Shown piece by piece: positions 26,636 to 35,218 of a stretch of 64,000 bases of DNA. The notes beneath the pieces are model-generated. The model was not told the origin of the DNA. It did no database searches and saw only the letters and a list, made by a program, of their open reading frames with translations. Source of the stretch: JAWLHU01 sp049324875 (GTDB taxonomy: Bacteria > Bacillota > Sulfobacillia > Symbiobacteriales > Symbiobacteriaceae); contig JBMONC010000050.1 of assembly GCA_049324875.1 (NCBI GenBank), positions 1 to 64,000 on the forward strand. The letters are read 5' to 3'. Each line of letters opens with the position of its first letter. The first letter of the stretch is position 1. The position numbers and the translations under genes were made by a program.

Positions 26636-27856
26636 TCAGTCGTGGCCGATCAGGTGGCCCAGCTTCTCCCGCTTGGTGGCCAGGTAGCGCTGGTTCTCCG
26701 CGTTGGGCTCCATCGCGATCGGCACCCGCTCCACGATCTCCAGGCCGTACCCCTGCAGGCTGAACTGCTTGCGGGGGTTGTTGGTCAGCAGCCGCAGCCG
26801 GCGGATGCCCAGCGCCCGGAGGATCTGCGCCCCGGTGCCGTAGTCCCGGGCGTCGGGAGCGAAGCCCAGGGCCAGGTTGGCCTCCACCGTGTCCTGGCCC
26901 TGGTCCTGCAGGTGGTAGGCCCGCAGCTTGTTGGCCAGGCCGATCCCCCGCCCCTCCTGCCGCATGTAGAGCAGCACGCCCCGGCCCTCCCGGGCGATCT
27001 GGCTCATGGCGGCGGCCAGCTGGTCGCCGCAGTCGCAGCGGAGGGAGTGGAAGGCGTCGCCGGTCAGGCACTCGGAGTGGACCCGGGCCAGCACCGGCTC
27101 CCCGTCGCCCACCTCACCCATCACCAGCGCCACGTGGCACTGGCCGGTCAGCCGGTCCTCGAAGGGGTGGGCGGTGAAGAGGCCGTACTTGGTGGGCATC
27201 CGCACCGGAGGGAGCGGGTCGACCAGCGACTCGTGCTCCATCCGGTAGCGGATCAGGTCGGCGATGGTGACCAGCTTCAGCCCGTGGGTCCGGGCGAACT
27301 CGATCAGCTCGGGCACCCGGGCCATGGTGCCGTCCTCGTTCATGATCTCGCAGATCACCCCGGCGGGGTAGAGGCCGGCCATGCGGGCCAGGTCGACCGC
27401 CGCCTCGGTGTGGCCGGGCCGTCGCAGCACCCCGCCGGGCTTGGCCCGCAGCGGGAAGATGTGGCCGGGCCGGACCAGGTCCTCGGGGCGGCTCGTCGGG
27501 TCGATCGCCACCCGGATGGTGTGGGCCCGCTCCTGGGCGGAGATGCCGGTGGTGGTCTTGTCCCGGGCGTCGATGGAGACGGTGAAGGCGGTGCCCATGT
27601 GGTCGCCCCGGCCGTGCACCATCTCGGGGATCTGCAGCTCGTCCAGCCGCTCGCCGGTCATCGGCAGGCAGATCAGCCCCCGCCCGTAGCGGGCCATGAA
27701 GTTGATCGCCTCCGGGGTCACCTTCTCGGCGGCCATCAGCAGGTCGCCCTCGTTCTCCCGGTCCTCGGCGTCGACCACGATGATCATCCGCCCGGCCCGG
27801 ATCTCCGCCAGCGCTTCCTCAATGGTCGCGAAGGGCTTGGTCAGTTGCTCCGTCAT
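26636..27856 (-). CDS. ribBA: Bifunctional 3,4-dihydroxy-2-butanone-4-phosphate synthase / GTP cyclohydrolase II
   Basis: Supplies both precursors of riboflavin. Residues 1 to about 205 are the RibB domain with VVDAEDRENEGDLLMAAE and RPGHIFPLRA; the remainder is the RibA domain with its zinc ligands in HSECLTGDAFHSLRCDC and the GRGIGLANK motif. At 406 residues both domains are complete. It lies 32 nt after ribE and 48 nt before ribU. Confidence 0.96.
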   Translation of the reverse strand: MTEQLTKPFATIEEALAEIRAGRMIIVVDAEDRENEGDLLMAAEKVTPEAINFMARYGRGLICLPMTGERLDELQIPEMVHGRGDHMGTAFTVSIDARDKTTTGISAQERAHTIRVAIDPTSRPEDLVRPGHIFPLRAKPGGVLRRPGHTEAAVDLARMAGLYPAGVICEIMNEDGTMARVPELIEFARTHGLKLVTIADLIRYRMEHESLVDPLPPVRMPTKYGLFTAHPFEDRLTGQCHVALVMGEVGDGEPVLARVHSECLTGDAFHSLRCDCGDQLAAAMSQIAREGRGVLLYMRQEGRGIGLANKLRAYHLQDQGQDTVEANLALGFAPDARDYGTGAQILRALGIRRLRLLTNNPRKQFSLQGYGLEIVERVPIAMEPNAENQRYLATKREKLGHLIGHD

Positions 27857-27888
27857 GGGACGCGATCCCCTTTCCAGCTCAGGTGGGC

Positions 27889-28551
27889 TCAGTCGGCGAA
27901 GCCGTGGCGGCGCAGGAACTCCTCGTCGAGCTTCGAACCGGGCGGCTTCGAAGCCCCGCCGCCCCGCCAGGCCAGCATCCGCTCCACGTACTTGGCCAGG
28001 ATGTCGACCTCCAGGTTGACCCGGTCGCCGGGGCGCCTGGCGGCCATGTTGGTGACGGCGAAGGTATGGGGGATCAGGGAGACCCGGAACCGGTCCTCGC
28101 CCACATCCACCACCGTCAGCGAGATGCCGTCGATGGCGATGGAGCCCTTGGGCACCACGTAGCGGAGGATCTCCGGGGGTGCCTCCACCGTCACCCAGAC
28201 GGCGATCTCCTCGGGCGCCAGCGCCCGGATGATCCCGGTCCCGTCCACGTGGCCCTGGACGATGTGACCGCCGAAGCGGTCGCCCAGCGCCATGGTCCGC
28301 TCCAGGTTGACGGGGGAACCGGCTGGGGTCTGGCTCAGGTTGGTCTTTTCAAAGGTCTCGGGCATCACATCGGCGGTGAAGCCGTCCCCCTGCAGGGCGG
28401 TGACGGTGAGGCAGACGCCGTTGACGGCGATGGAGTCGCCGATCCGGGCGCCCTCCAGCACTTTGCGCGCCCCGATCTCGAGCTGCAGCGACCGCCCGCT
28501 CCTGCGGACGGATCGGAGGCGGCCGGTCTCCTCAATCAACCCGGTGAACAT
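27889..28551 (-). CDS. ribE: Riboflavin synthase, alpha chain
   Basis: Dismutates two lumazines to riboflavin. A 220-residue protein with the tandem lumazine-binding repeats: the first opens MFTGLIEETG, and the repeats carry SIAVNGVCLTV and SIAIDGISLTVVD respectively, with GHIVQGHVDGTG between. It starts 6 nt after ribD. Confidence 0.96.
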   Translation of the reverse strand: MFTGLIEETGRLRSVRRSGRSLQLEIGARKVLEGARIGDSIAVNGVCLTVTALQGDGFTADVMPETFEKTNLSQTPAGSPVNLERTMALGDRFGGHIVQGHVDGTGIIRALAPEEIAVWVTVEAPPEILRYVVPKGSIAIDGISLTVVDVGEDRFRVSLIPHTFAVTNMAARRPGDRVNLEVDILAKYVERMLAWRGGGASKPPGSKLDEEFLRRHGFAD

Positions 28552-28557
28552 CGGCGC

Positions 28558-29742
28558 TCATCCCTTTCGCAGGTCGCCTTCCAGCAGCAGGTCCTCCCCG
28601 ATGGGGGTGACCTGGATCCTGTCGACCAGCTCCCAGGCCTCGGCCATCGCCTTCAGCCCCTGCCCGGCCACCGGGCCCGGGGCGGTGGCGCCGCCCACCA
28701 CCTTGGGGGCGACGTAGACCATCAGGTGGTCGGCCAGCCCCTGGGAGAGGAAGGACCAGTGGATCCGTCCGCCGCCCTCCACCAGCAGCGAGGTGATGCC
28801 CCGCCGGCCCAGCTCATCCAGCAGCGGCGCCAGGGCCACCACCTGCTCCCGCTCGGGCAGCTCCAGGGTTTCGGCCCCCCGCTCCCGGATCATCGCCAGC
28901 TTTCGGGGGGAGGCCAGCTGGGTGGCGGCGATCAGCGTCTTGTTGGGCAGGGGCCGCTCCATTAGCTCCGGGGCGAAGAGGCGGGCGTTCAGGTCGGTCT
29001 TGGCCATGGAGTCGAGCACGATCCGGAGGGGGTCCTTCGGCTGCCAGTGCTCGTCGGGGCCGGGGTCGATCCCGCCGGCCCAGCCGGGCAGGGGGCCGGG
29101 TCCCGTCGGTCGGGCGGTCAGCTCCGGGTCATCCCGCCGGGCGGTGGTCTCGCCCACCAGGATGGCGTCCACCTGGTCCCGGATCTGGTGCAGGTGGGCC
29201 CGGGCGGCGTCGCCGGTCACCCAGCGGCTGTCGCCCGAAGCGCAGGCGATCTTGCCGTCCAGGGTCATCGCCCACTTCAGGATCACGAAGGGGCGCCCGG
29301 TCCGCTTCCAGGTGAGCCAGGAGCGGTTGAGCGCCTCGGCCTCCTGCTCCAGCAGGCCGACCTCCGCCTGGATCCCCGCCGCCCGCAGCCGCTCCAGCCC
29401 CTGGCCGGCGGTGCGGGGGTCCGGGTCGACCATGGCGGCCACCACCCGGGCGACGCCCGCCGCGATCAGCGCATCGGCGCAGGGCGGGGTCCGGCCGTGG
29501 TGGGCGCAGGGCTCCAGGGTGACGTAGGCGGTGGCGCCCCGGGCGCTCTCCCCCGCCTCCTGCAGGGCGTAGACCTCCGCATGGGGCTCGCCGGCCTTCC
29601 GGTGGTAGCCGGTGCCGATCACAGCGCCCTCCTTGACGATGACGCAGCCGACCATGGGGTTGGGGTGGGTGCGGCTGCGCCCGCGGGCGGCCAGTTTGAG
29701 GGCGGCTGCCATGAAGTGGCGATCTTGCTCGGAGAAGGACAT
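28558..29742 (-). CDS. ribD: Bifunctional diaminohydroxyphosphoribosylaminopyrimidine deaminase / reductase
   Basis: Carries out the second and third steps of riboflavin synthesis. The N-terminal deaminase has its zinc site in HAE (residues 54-56) and LEPCAHHGRTPPC (Cys79, Cys88); the C-terminal reductase has KWAMTLDGKIA and LVEGGGRIHWSFL. The ATG at 29742 is chosen because the protein then begins in the family manner, with RTHPNPMVGCVIV at about residue 24. The start lies only one base after the T-tract of the riboswitch terminator hairpin, whose 3' arm also contains the GGGGGTG that would serve as ribosome-binding site. Confidence 0.95.
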   Translation of the reverse strand: MSFSEQDRHFMAAALKLAARGRSRTHPNPMVGCVIVKEGAVIGTGYHRKAGEPHAEVYALQEAGESARGATAYVTLEPCAHHGRTPPCADALIAAGVARVVAAMVDPDPRTAGQGLERLRAAGIQAEVGLLEQEAEALNRSWLTWKRTGRPFVILKWAMTLDGKIACASGDSRWVTGDAARAHLHQIRDQVDAILVGETTARRDDPELTARPTGPGPLPGWAGGIDPGPDEHWQPKDPLRIVLDSMAKTDLNARLFAPELMERPLPNKTLIAATQLASPRKLAMIRERGAETLELPEREQVVALAPLLDELGRRGITSLLVEGGGRIHWSFLSQGLADHLMVYVAPKVVGGATAPGPVAGQGLKAMAEAWELVDRIQVTPIGEDLLLEGDLRKG

Positions 29743-29743
29743 G

Positions 29744-29777
29744 AAAAACACCCCCGGCTTCGCCTTCGGGGGTGTTT
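29744..29777 (-). terminator. Riboswitch-controlled terminator/sequestor hairpin before ribD
   Basis: Read on the minus strand, AAACACCCCCG (29777-29767) pairs with CGGGGGTGTTT (29756-29746) and runs into five Ts directly before the ribD start codon. The hairpin can act as an intrinsic terminator. It also buries the GGGGGTG ribosome-binding site, so control of initiation is equally possible. Confidence 0.8.
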
Positions 29778-29842
29778 GTTGTCTGAGGTATAGCAAGAGA
29801 GACCCTCCGGCGTGCCCGCAGGCGCGCCAAGGGCGGTTCTCT

Positions 29843-30023
29843 CGCCTTCTCCCATCCGGACTCTACCGTCGGCCCCGGGATCTCACCGGAGTCTGCACCC
29901 TTGACCGAATCCGGCCAAGGGGCTCGCGGCGCTCGTCTTCGCTGCCATGGAGGCAGGAAGCATCACCGCCGGTCGGGAATTGGTGGCCTGGAATCAATGC
30001 CACCTCACCCTACCCTGAAGGCG
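29843..30023 (-). ncRNA. FMN riboswitch (RFN element)
   Basis: Read on the minus strand, the conserved RFN core is present in order: TTCCCGACCGGCGGTGATG, a GAGCCCC segment, TGCAGACTCCGGTGAGATC, CCGACGGTAGAGTC and GGATGGGAGAAGG. P1 is formed by CGCCTTC (30023-30017) with GAAGGCG (29849-29843). FMN binding is known to close this fold and switch off riboflavin synthesis and transport genes, which matches the ribD-ribE-ribBA-ribU-ribH operon downstream. Confidence 0.96.
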
Positions 30024-30038
30024 TATGGTTTGGTTCCC

Positions 30039-30068
30039 ATGATACCATTGTCACAAGTTCAGTCGCAA
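30039..30068 (-). promoter_or_regulatory. Putative sigma-A promoter of the riboflavin operon
   Basis: On the minus strand TTGCGA (30068-30063) and TATCAT (30044-30039) are separated by 18 nt. This places the transcript start just before the FMN aptamer. The match is moderate. Confidence 0.45.
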
Positions 30069-30183
30069 CAGCACAAAAGGCGGATACGGGAATGTAGTGG
30101 AGGTGGCTTCGTCGGCGGGACTGGAGGAGATGCGCCAGACCGGAACGAAAAGATAACGGAGAATCTTCAGGGCAGGGAGGCTT

Positions 30184-30606
30184 ATGGAGGACTTTCAAGG
30201 GGCCTTTGAGCAGCGAAGGCTGGATACCGAGGAGTTAATTGAAAAGAAGCGGCGGACCGCAGCGATGCACTGGGGCGGGTGTACCGTGGAAGTCCTGCTG
30301 AAAGCCATTATTGTTTCTCATCATAACATCACGGAGTGGAAGACCGCCTCCAACGACCCGGGGCATTCCATTACGAACCCAGGACACGACTTGCTGGACG
30401 CCGTTAGGCGGCTGAACCGGCTTAAGAGTCGCATGGAGAGCGTGCCGGGGATGCTGGGTATACTGAACAAGGTTCAGAATCCCGACGGGCACTTCATTGA
30501 CTTACGATACTCGGCGGTGGACCCCGATGATCCACGCTATAACCAGTGGCTCGAGGCCTATAGACGCCTGGTGAACTGGATTCTCAAGGAGGCCACCCAA
30601 CTCTGA
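30184..30606 (+). CDS. HEPN-like protein of a two-gene putative defence module
   Basis: A 140-residue, mostly helical protein. Residues 23-43 read RRTAAMHWGGCTVEVLLKAII, close to the RY..A...LAGYAVECALKA pattern of HEPN proteins, and R24-x4-H29 could be the Rx4-6H ribonuclease motif. GHDLLDAV at 67-74 matches the later HEPN helix. The sequence continues with long amphipathic helices and no membrane segment or signal peptide. GGGAGG lies only 3 nt before the ATG. The stop overlaps the start of the next gene, so the two are translationally coupled. HEPN RNases are common effectors in conflict systems; the assignment is by pattern and is not certain. Confidence 0.6.
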   Translation: MEDFQGAFEQRRLDTEELIEKKRRTAAMHWGGCTVEVLLKAIIVSHHNITEWKTASNDPGHSITNPGHDLLDAVRRLNRLKSRMESVPGMLGILNKVQNPDGHFIDLRYSAVDPDDPRYNQWLEAYRRLVNWILKEATQL

Positions 30607-33275
30607 TGCTCAGGGGCGTGTTCTCAATGTCGAACAATTGGCGTGATGCCTTCTTAGAACGCGCGAAGGCTGATACTACAGGTTCCGATGAGTGGGTGGA
30701 TGTGCGTGTCTCCCCGATGGGGAGCGTGAGCGTCACGCTGGTCAGCAACCGGCTGAAGGGACTGTCCGGTTCGGAACGCAGGGCTCGGGTGACGGACTGG
30801 TTGACCAAAGCAGGGGCTCCTTCCCGAACGGGGTTCCTCTCGCTGTATACGGTGGAAGAGGCGAAGGAGATTGGGCTGATGCCGCCGGCAGCGGCAGCCG
30901 ACCCGGAGCCTGTCACTTGGCATGACCTCGCGCACTGGGTTGCAGAGCCCACGAACAGACCGTCCGCAGACGGGGGCGTGAAGAAGCCCGGACTCCCTCG
31001 AACCGTGGCCTTTTACTCCTACAAGGGCGGGGTCGGTCGCACAACCGCTCTGATTCACGTCGCCTACCTGTTGGCCCAGCGGGGCCGCAAGGTTGTGGCG
31101 GTAGACCTTGACCTGGAGGCGCCCGGGCTAACCGAGGCACTGGCGGTGGAACCAACGCCCACCAAGGGGATCATTGATTACTTCTACGAACGCGCCTATC
31201 TCCCAGGAGGCACGGAGCCGTCCATCTCCATCACTGACATCTTCGGTGAGGTCCGGGTTTCTGACGGCAGGGGACGGCTCTTCGTCGTCCCGGCAGGTAA
31301 GGTCAGTCTGGAATACCTGGCAAAGGTGGACGACCTGAGGGCCAACGCGATTACCCACACCGGAAGGGATCTGTGGACCACGTTTGCCAAGGAGATCGGA
31401 GAACACCTCCAGCCCGACATCATCCTGGTGGACTCTCGGACGGGGATCAACGAGTGGGGCGCTTTTTCACTGCTGCGAGCGGCTGATGAAGTGGTCGCCC
31501 TTCTCTACCCGAATGAACAGAACCTGTCGGGTGCCCTTCTCCTCCGGGATCTGGTCGAGTCGCTGGGGAAGAAGGTCTCCTTCGTCTTCTCACCCGTCCC
31601 GGCGGCGGATGGGGTCGGGTACGAGCGGGTCAAAGCCGTGTGGGACCGACTAAACCAGCCTCCCCTTGGGGAATCAGGTGAGGGTGAATCCGAACCCGAC
31701 GACTTGTCGGACATGCCAGAACCCCTGTTAATCCCCTATGTGCCCGTTATCGCCCTGGCAGACCGATACCCCGTGGTTGGGTTGCTCTCCTATTATGCGA
31801 AGATCGCAAACCTGGTCGATGACGACACCACCGCGGCCCGGCTGGCGGATGTCCTGATGGGGACCGACCGATGGCGAATTCTTGAAGACCTCCGCTTTCC
31901 CGCGGTGAATGCCACCGACCCGAGTCATGACTTGAGGCACCTGTTCCAGCGAACGGGTGACTTTGACCGTTTCCTCGACCAGACGACCACTCTGATTCGG
32001 GGCCGAAAGGGAACGGGTAAATCAGCGCTCTACTGGCTGTTGCTCACGCATTCCAACACGGCCAAGGATCTGGCGCGAGGGCGACTGGACAAGGTCACAT
32101 GCCTCTCTGGACATGGGAGTTTTCGCATCCGGCCGACGCGGGACGAGTTTATTGAAGTGGATAAGATCCTCGGCGCAGAGACGGGGTCCTGGGAGGCATT
32201 CTGGCGAGCCTACCTCCTCCTCAGGGTGCACTTCGAGCAGCGGGGGTACATGCCGCGGACGAAAAAGTTTGAACCCCTTCGCAGTCTGCTCGGCTCGGTC
32301 CCGAAATCGGAGCGTTGGCAGGTGGAGCATACCCGTGCGCTGGCGCGGATGAGTACCGACTCGGATCTCAAGCTGCTGGCCAAGGATGCGCTCTACGGCA
32401 TTGAAGACACCCTGCAGCGCAATGAGGCGTCACTCTGGCTTCTGTACGATGACCTGGATGAGGATATCCCGGTCGCCAACGGGCTGAGACAGCGGGTCCT
32501 GACGGGTCTGTTTCAGGTAGTTCAGGATGCCGATGCCCGCCGCCTGTCCAGGATCCGCTTCAAGATCTTCCTCCGGGAGGATATCTGGTCTCGGCTGGTC
32601 TTTGATAACAAGAGCCATCTCAACGGCCGGGATCTGCTGCTCCAGTGGACGCGCGTTGACTTCATGCGGCTTGCCCTTCGGCAGACGCTGCAGTCAAAGC
32701 TCTACCGTGACCTGGTCGACCGATTTGCTCCCGTGGGCGACATCGATCAGGCTGATGAGGAGAGCATCGAGGATGCCCTACAACTTTTGTGGGGGAGCCG
32801 GCGCGAGCCCGGAAGGCGGTCAAAGTACGTCTCCCGATGGGTCTATGAGCGGCTGACCGACGCCAGTGGTACCGCCTTCCCCCGCAGCTTGAACCGGTTG
32901 CTCACCGCCGCGCGAGACCACGAACTGCAGTACCGGGGCCAGACGGTTGCCTCTCCCATGGACCGCCTGCTGAGGGCCCAGTCGCTGAACCAGGGGCTGG
33001 TTGCAGCCTCCGCCCAGCGCTGTGCCGAGATGCGGGAGGAGTATCCCGAGCTGATCCCGTTCTTCGATGGCCTGAATGAGTTCCCTTCCGTGGCTTCCGA
33101 GCAAGAGATGGAACGGGCATGGCGAGAGTACGCTGCCCATGTAGCGGATTCGTTCTCCGACTTCATCGACTTGCTTACGAGCATCGGGTTGGTCTCCCGG
33201 GGCGCAGACCAGTTTCGCTTCGCCCACATCTTCATTCACGGGTTCAACATGCAGCGTGAGCGCCGAAAGTTCTAA
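30606..33275 (+). CDS. BolA-like / KGGVGR ParA-type ATPase / second P-loop ATPase fusion
   Basis: An 889-residue multidomain protein. Residues 31-90 (VRVSPMGSVSVTLVSNRLKG, then ER..RVTDWL and FLSLYTVEEAKE) resemble a BolA fold. Residues 130-400 are a ParA/MinD-like ATPase with the variant Walker A KGGVGRTT (140-147), AVDLDLEAPGL and LVDSRTG. From about 430 on a second ATPase has GRKGTGKS (466-473) and a Walker-B-like LYDDLDED (613-620), resembling the Sll1717 P-loop family. A C-terminal helical region ends at the stop. KGGVGR and Sll1717-type ATPases are known mainly from putative conflict systems. Coupling to a HEPN-like partner suggests sensor-ATPase plus effector. ATG 30627 is an alternative start. 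Confidence 0.7.
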   Translation: MLRGVFSMSNNWRDAFLERAKADTTGSDEWVDVRVSPMGSVSVTLVSNRLKGLSGSERRARVTDWLTKAGAPSRTGFLSLYTVEEAKEIGLMPPAAAADPEPVTWHDLAHWVAEPTNRPSADGGVKKPGLPRTVAFYSYKGGVGRTTALIHVAYLLAQRGRKVVAVDLDLEAPGLTEALAVEPTPTKGIIDYFYERAYLPGGTEPSISITDIFGEVRVSDGRGRLFVVPAGKVSLEYLAKVDDLRANAITHTGRDLWTTFAKEIGEHLQPDIILVDSRTGINEWGAFSLLRAADEVVALLYPNEQNLSGALLLRDLVESLGKKVSFVFSPVPAADGVGYERVKAVWDRLNQPPLGESGEGESEPDDLSDMPEPLLIPYVPVIALADRYPVVGLLSYYAKIANLVDDDTTAARLADVLMGTDRWRILEDLRFPAVNATDPSHDLRHLFQRTGDFDRFLDQTTTLIRGRKGTGKSALYWLLLTHSNTAKDLARGRLDKVTCLSGHGSFRIRPTRDEFIEVDKILGAETGSWEAFWRAYLLLRVHFEQRGYMPRTKKFEPLRSLLGSVPKSERWQVEHTRALARMSTDSDLKLLAKDALYGIEDTLQRNEASLWLLYDDLDEDIPVANGLRQRVLTGLFQVVQDADARRLSRIRFKIFLREDIWSRLVFDNKSHLNGRDLLLQWTRVDFMRLALRQTLQSKLYRDLVDRFAPVGDIDQADEESIEDALQLLWGSRREPGRRSKYVSRWVYERLTDASGTAFPRSLNRLLTAARDHELQYRGQTVASPMDRLLRAQSLNQGLVAASAQRCAEMREEYPELIPFFDGLNEFPSVASEQEMERAWREYAAHVADSFSDFIDLLTSIGLVSRGADQFRFAHIFIHGFNMQRERRKF

Positions 33276-33280
33276 GGTGA

Positions 33281-33318
33281 GTCGGGCCATCCCTGCTGTA
33301 GGGTGGCCCGACTGTTGC
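33281..33318 (+). terminator. Terminator after the ATPase module
   Basis: GTCGGGCCATCCCT at 33281-33294 pairs with AGGGTGGCCCGAC at 33300-33312 with one bulged T. The following tract, TGTTGCTG, is poor in T, so termination efficiency is uncertain. The stem starts 5 nt after the stop codon. Confidence 0.65.
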
Positions 33319-33377
33319 TGCCGGAGAACTGGAGAAAAGTCAGTGGCACAAATAGTTAATGCTAAGAGTTATCAAGA

Positions 33378-33407
33378 TTGCTCACTATCGGTCAACTAAG
33401 GTATAAT
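33378..33407 (+). promoter_or_regulatory. Putative promoter of the ABC exporter pair
   Basis: A perfect -10 TATAAT at 33402-33407 is preceded at 18 nt by TTGCTC (33378-33383). The AT-rich stretch before it contrasts with the GC-rich genes. The exporter start codon is 53 nt downstream of the -10. Confidence 0.6.
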
Positions 33408-33460
33408 GGGGCGTAGCATAGGAAGCGAAGACGTGCACGTGCAGAGGGGGGCCGTCCGTC

Positions 33461-35218
33461 ATGAGATACCTGCGCATCCTCTGGCCTTACTACCGGCCGC
33501 GCTGGCTGCTGGTGGCCTTCAGCCTGGCCCAGATCGCCCTGGCCGCCCTGCTGGCGCTGGCCCAGCCGCAGATCATCCGCCATGTGGTCGACCGGGTGCT
33601 GACCGAGGGGAACTGGGAGTGGCTCCTTCCCGGGGCGCTGGCGGTGGTGGGGGCGGCGCTGGTCCAGGGGCTGCTCCGCTTCGGGCAGCGCTACACCATG
33701 GAATCGGTCTCCCAGCGGGTGATCTACGACCTGCGCTCCACCATCTACCGCCACCTGCAGTCGCTCTCCTTCACCTTCTACGACAAGGCGCAGACCGGCG
33801 ACCTGATGGCCCGGGTGACCGCCGATGTGGAGATCCTCCGCCACTCGCTGGGGATGGGCGTCGTCAACGGGCTGATGCACCTGGGCACCGTGGCGGGGAT
33901 CATCATCGCCATGTTCGCCATGGACTGGCGGCTGGCCCTGGCCTCGCTCTTCTTCCTGCCCTTTCTGGGCCACGCCATCGCCCGGTTCTCCCTGGGGTCG
34001 CAGCGGGCGGCCCGGGAGGTGCAGAACCAGAACGCCCGGCTCTCCTCCACCATCCAGGAGAACATCGCCGGGGTGCGGGTGGTGCGCGCCTTCGCCCGGG
34101 AGGAGGATGAGGTGGCCAAGTTCCAGGTGGAGAACAGCCGCTTCCAGGAGGCCAACCTGCGCCTGATCCGGCTTAACTCCTTCTGGACCAACTATATGAA
34201 CTTCCTGACCGCCCTGGGCGCCGTGGCGGTGCTCTGGTACGGCGGCCGGCTGGTGATGGCGGGGCAGATGTCGGTGGGCACCCTCATTGCCTTCAACGCC
34301 TACGTGGCGCAGCTGCTCAACCCGGTGCGGATGATGGGCTGGATCCTGGCCCAGTTCACCCGGGCGGCGGCGGGGCTGCAGCGGATCGCCGACCTGCTGG
34401 AGACCCGATCCGACCTGGTGGTCAAGCCCGACGCCATCACCCTGGGCCGGGTGCAGGGGCACGTGGTGATCGAGAACGTCTCCTTCGGCTACGAGGACGG
34501 CGAGCCGGTGCTGGATGGGATCAACCTGGAGGTCCAGCCCGGCCAGCGGGTGGCGATCCTCGGCCTGACCGGCTCGGGCAAGTCCTCGCTGGTCAACCTG
34601 ATCCCCCGCTTCTACGACCCCACCGAGGGCCGGGTGCTGATCGACGGGGTCGACGTGCGGGATGTGACCCTGGAGTCGCTGCGGCAGAACATGGCCATCG
34701 TGCTGCAGGAGTCCTTCCTCTTCTCCACCACCCTGAAGGAGAACATCGCCTACGGCAAGCCCAACGCCTCGATGGAGGAGATCATCGCCGCGGCGAAGGC
34801 GGCGCAGATCCACGAGTTCATCAACAGCCTGCCGGACAAGTACGAGACGGTGGTGGGCGAGCGGGGCGTGGGGCTCTCGGGCGGTCAGAAGCAGCGTGTG
34901 GCCATTGCCCGGGCGATCCTGACCGACAACCCAATCCTGATCCTCGACGAGTCCACCTCCGCCATCGACGTGCAGACCGAGCACCTGATCCAGGCGGCGA
35001 TGGACCGGGTGATGCAGAACCGGACCGCCTTCGTGATCGCCTCCCGGCTCTCCACCGTGATGAACGCCGACCTGGTGATCGTGATGGAGCGGGGCCGGAT
35101 CGTGGAGCGGGGCACCCATGCCGAGCTGATCCAGCAGGACGGGCTCTACCGGAGGATCTACGAGCTGCAGCTGAAGCCGGCCGAGGAGGCCCGGCTGGCG
35201 AGGGGGGTGGCGGTCTAG
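33461..35218 (+). CDS. Heterodimeric ABC exporter half-transporter, degenerate switch His
   Basis: A 585-residue membrane-spanning domain plus ATPase. The six-helix N-terminal part has FYDKAQTGDLMARVTADVE, a coupling-helix feature of type IV exporters. In the ATPase, Walker A is GLTGSGKSS, the signature is the canonical LSGGQ and Walker B is ILILDES, but the switch region reads VIASRLSTV where VIAHRLSTV is expected, so the catalytic His is Ser. The partner gene begins directly after this stop and has the complementary defect. The pair resembles BmrCD or TM287/288-type multidrug exporters; the cargo is unknown. Confidence 0.88.
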   Translation: MRYLRILWPYYRPRWLLVAFSLAQIALAALLALAQPQIIRHVVDRVLTEGNWEWLLPGALAVVGAALVQGLLRFGQRYTMESVSQRVIYDLRSTIYRHLQSLSFTFYDKAQTGDLMARVTADVEILRHSLGMGVVNGLMHLGTVAGIIIAMFAMDWRLALASLFFLPFLGHAIARFSLGSQRAAREVQNQNARLSSTIQENIAGVRVVRAFAREEDEVAKFQVENSRFQEANLRLIRLNSFWTNYMNFLTALGAVAVLWYGGRLVMAGQMSVGTLIAFNAYVAQLLNPVRMMGWILAQFTRAAAGLQRIADLLETRSDLVVKPDAITLGRVQGHVVIENVSFGYEDGEPVLDGINLEVQPGQRVAILGLTGSGKSSLVNLIPRFYDPTEGRVLIDGVDVRDVTLESLRQNMAIVLQESFLFSTTLKENIAYGKPNASMEEIIAAAKAAQIHEFINSLPDKYETVVGERGVGLSGGQKQRVAIARAILTDNPILILDESTSAIDVQTEHLIQAAMDRVMQNRTAFVIASRLSTVMNADLVIVMERGRIVERGTHAELIQQDGLYRRIYELQLKPAEEARLARGVAV

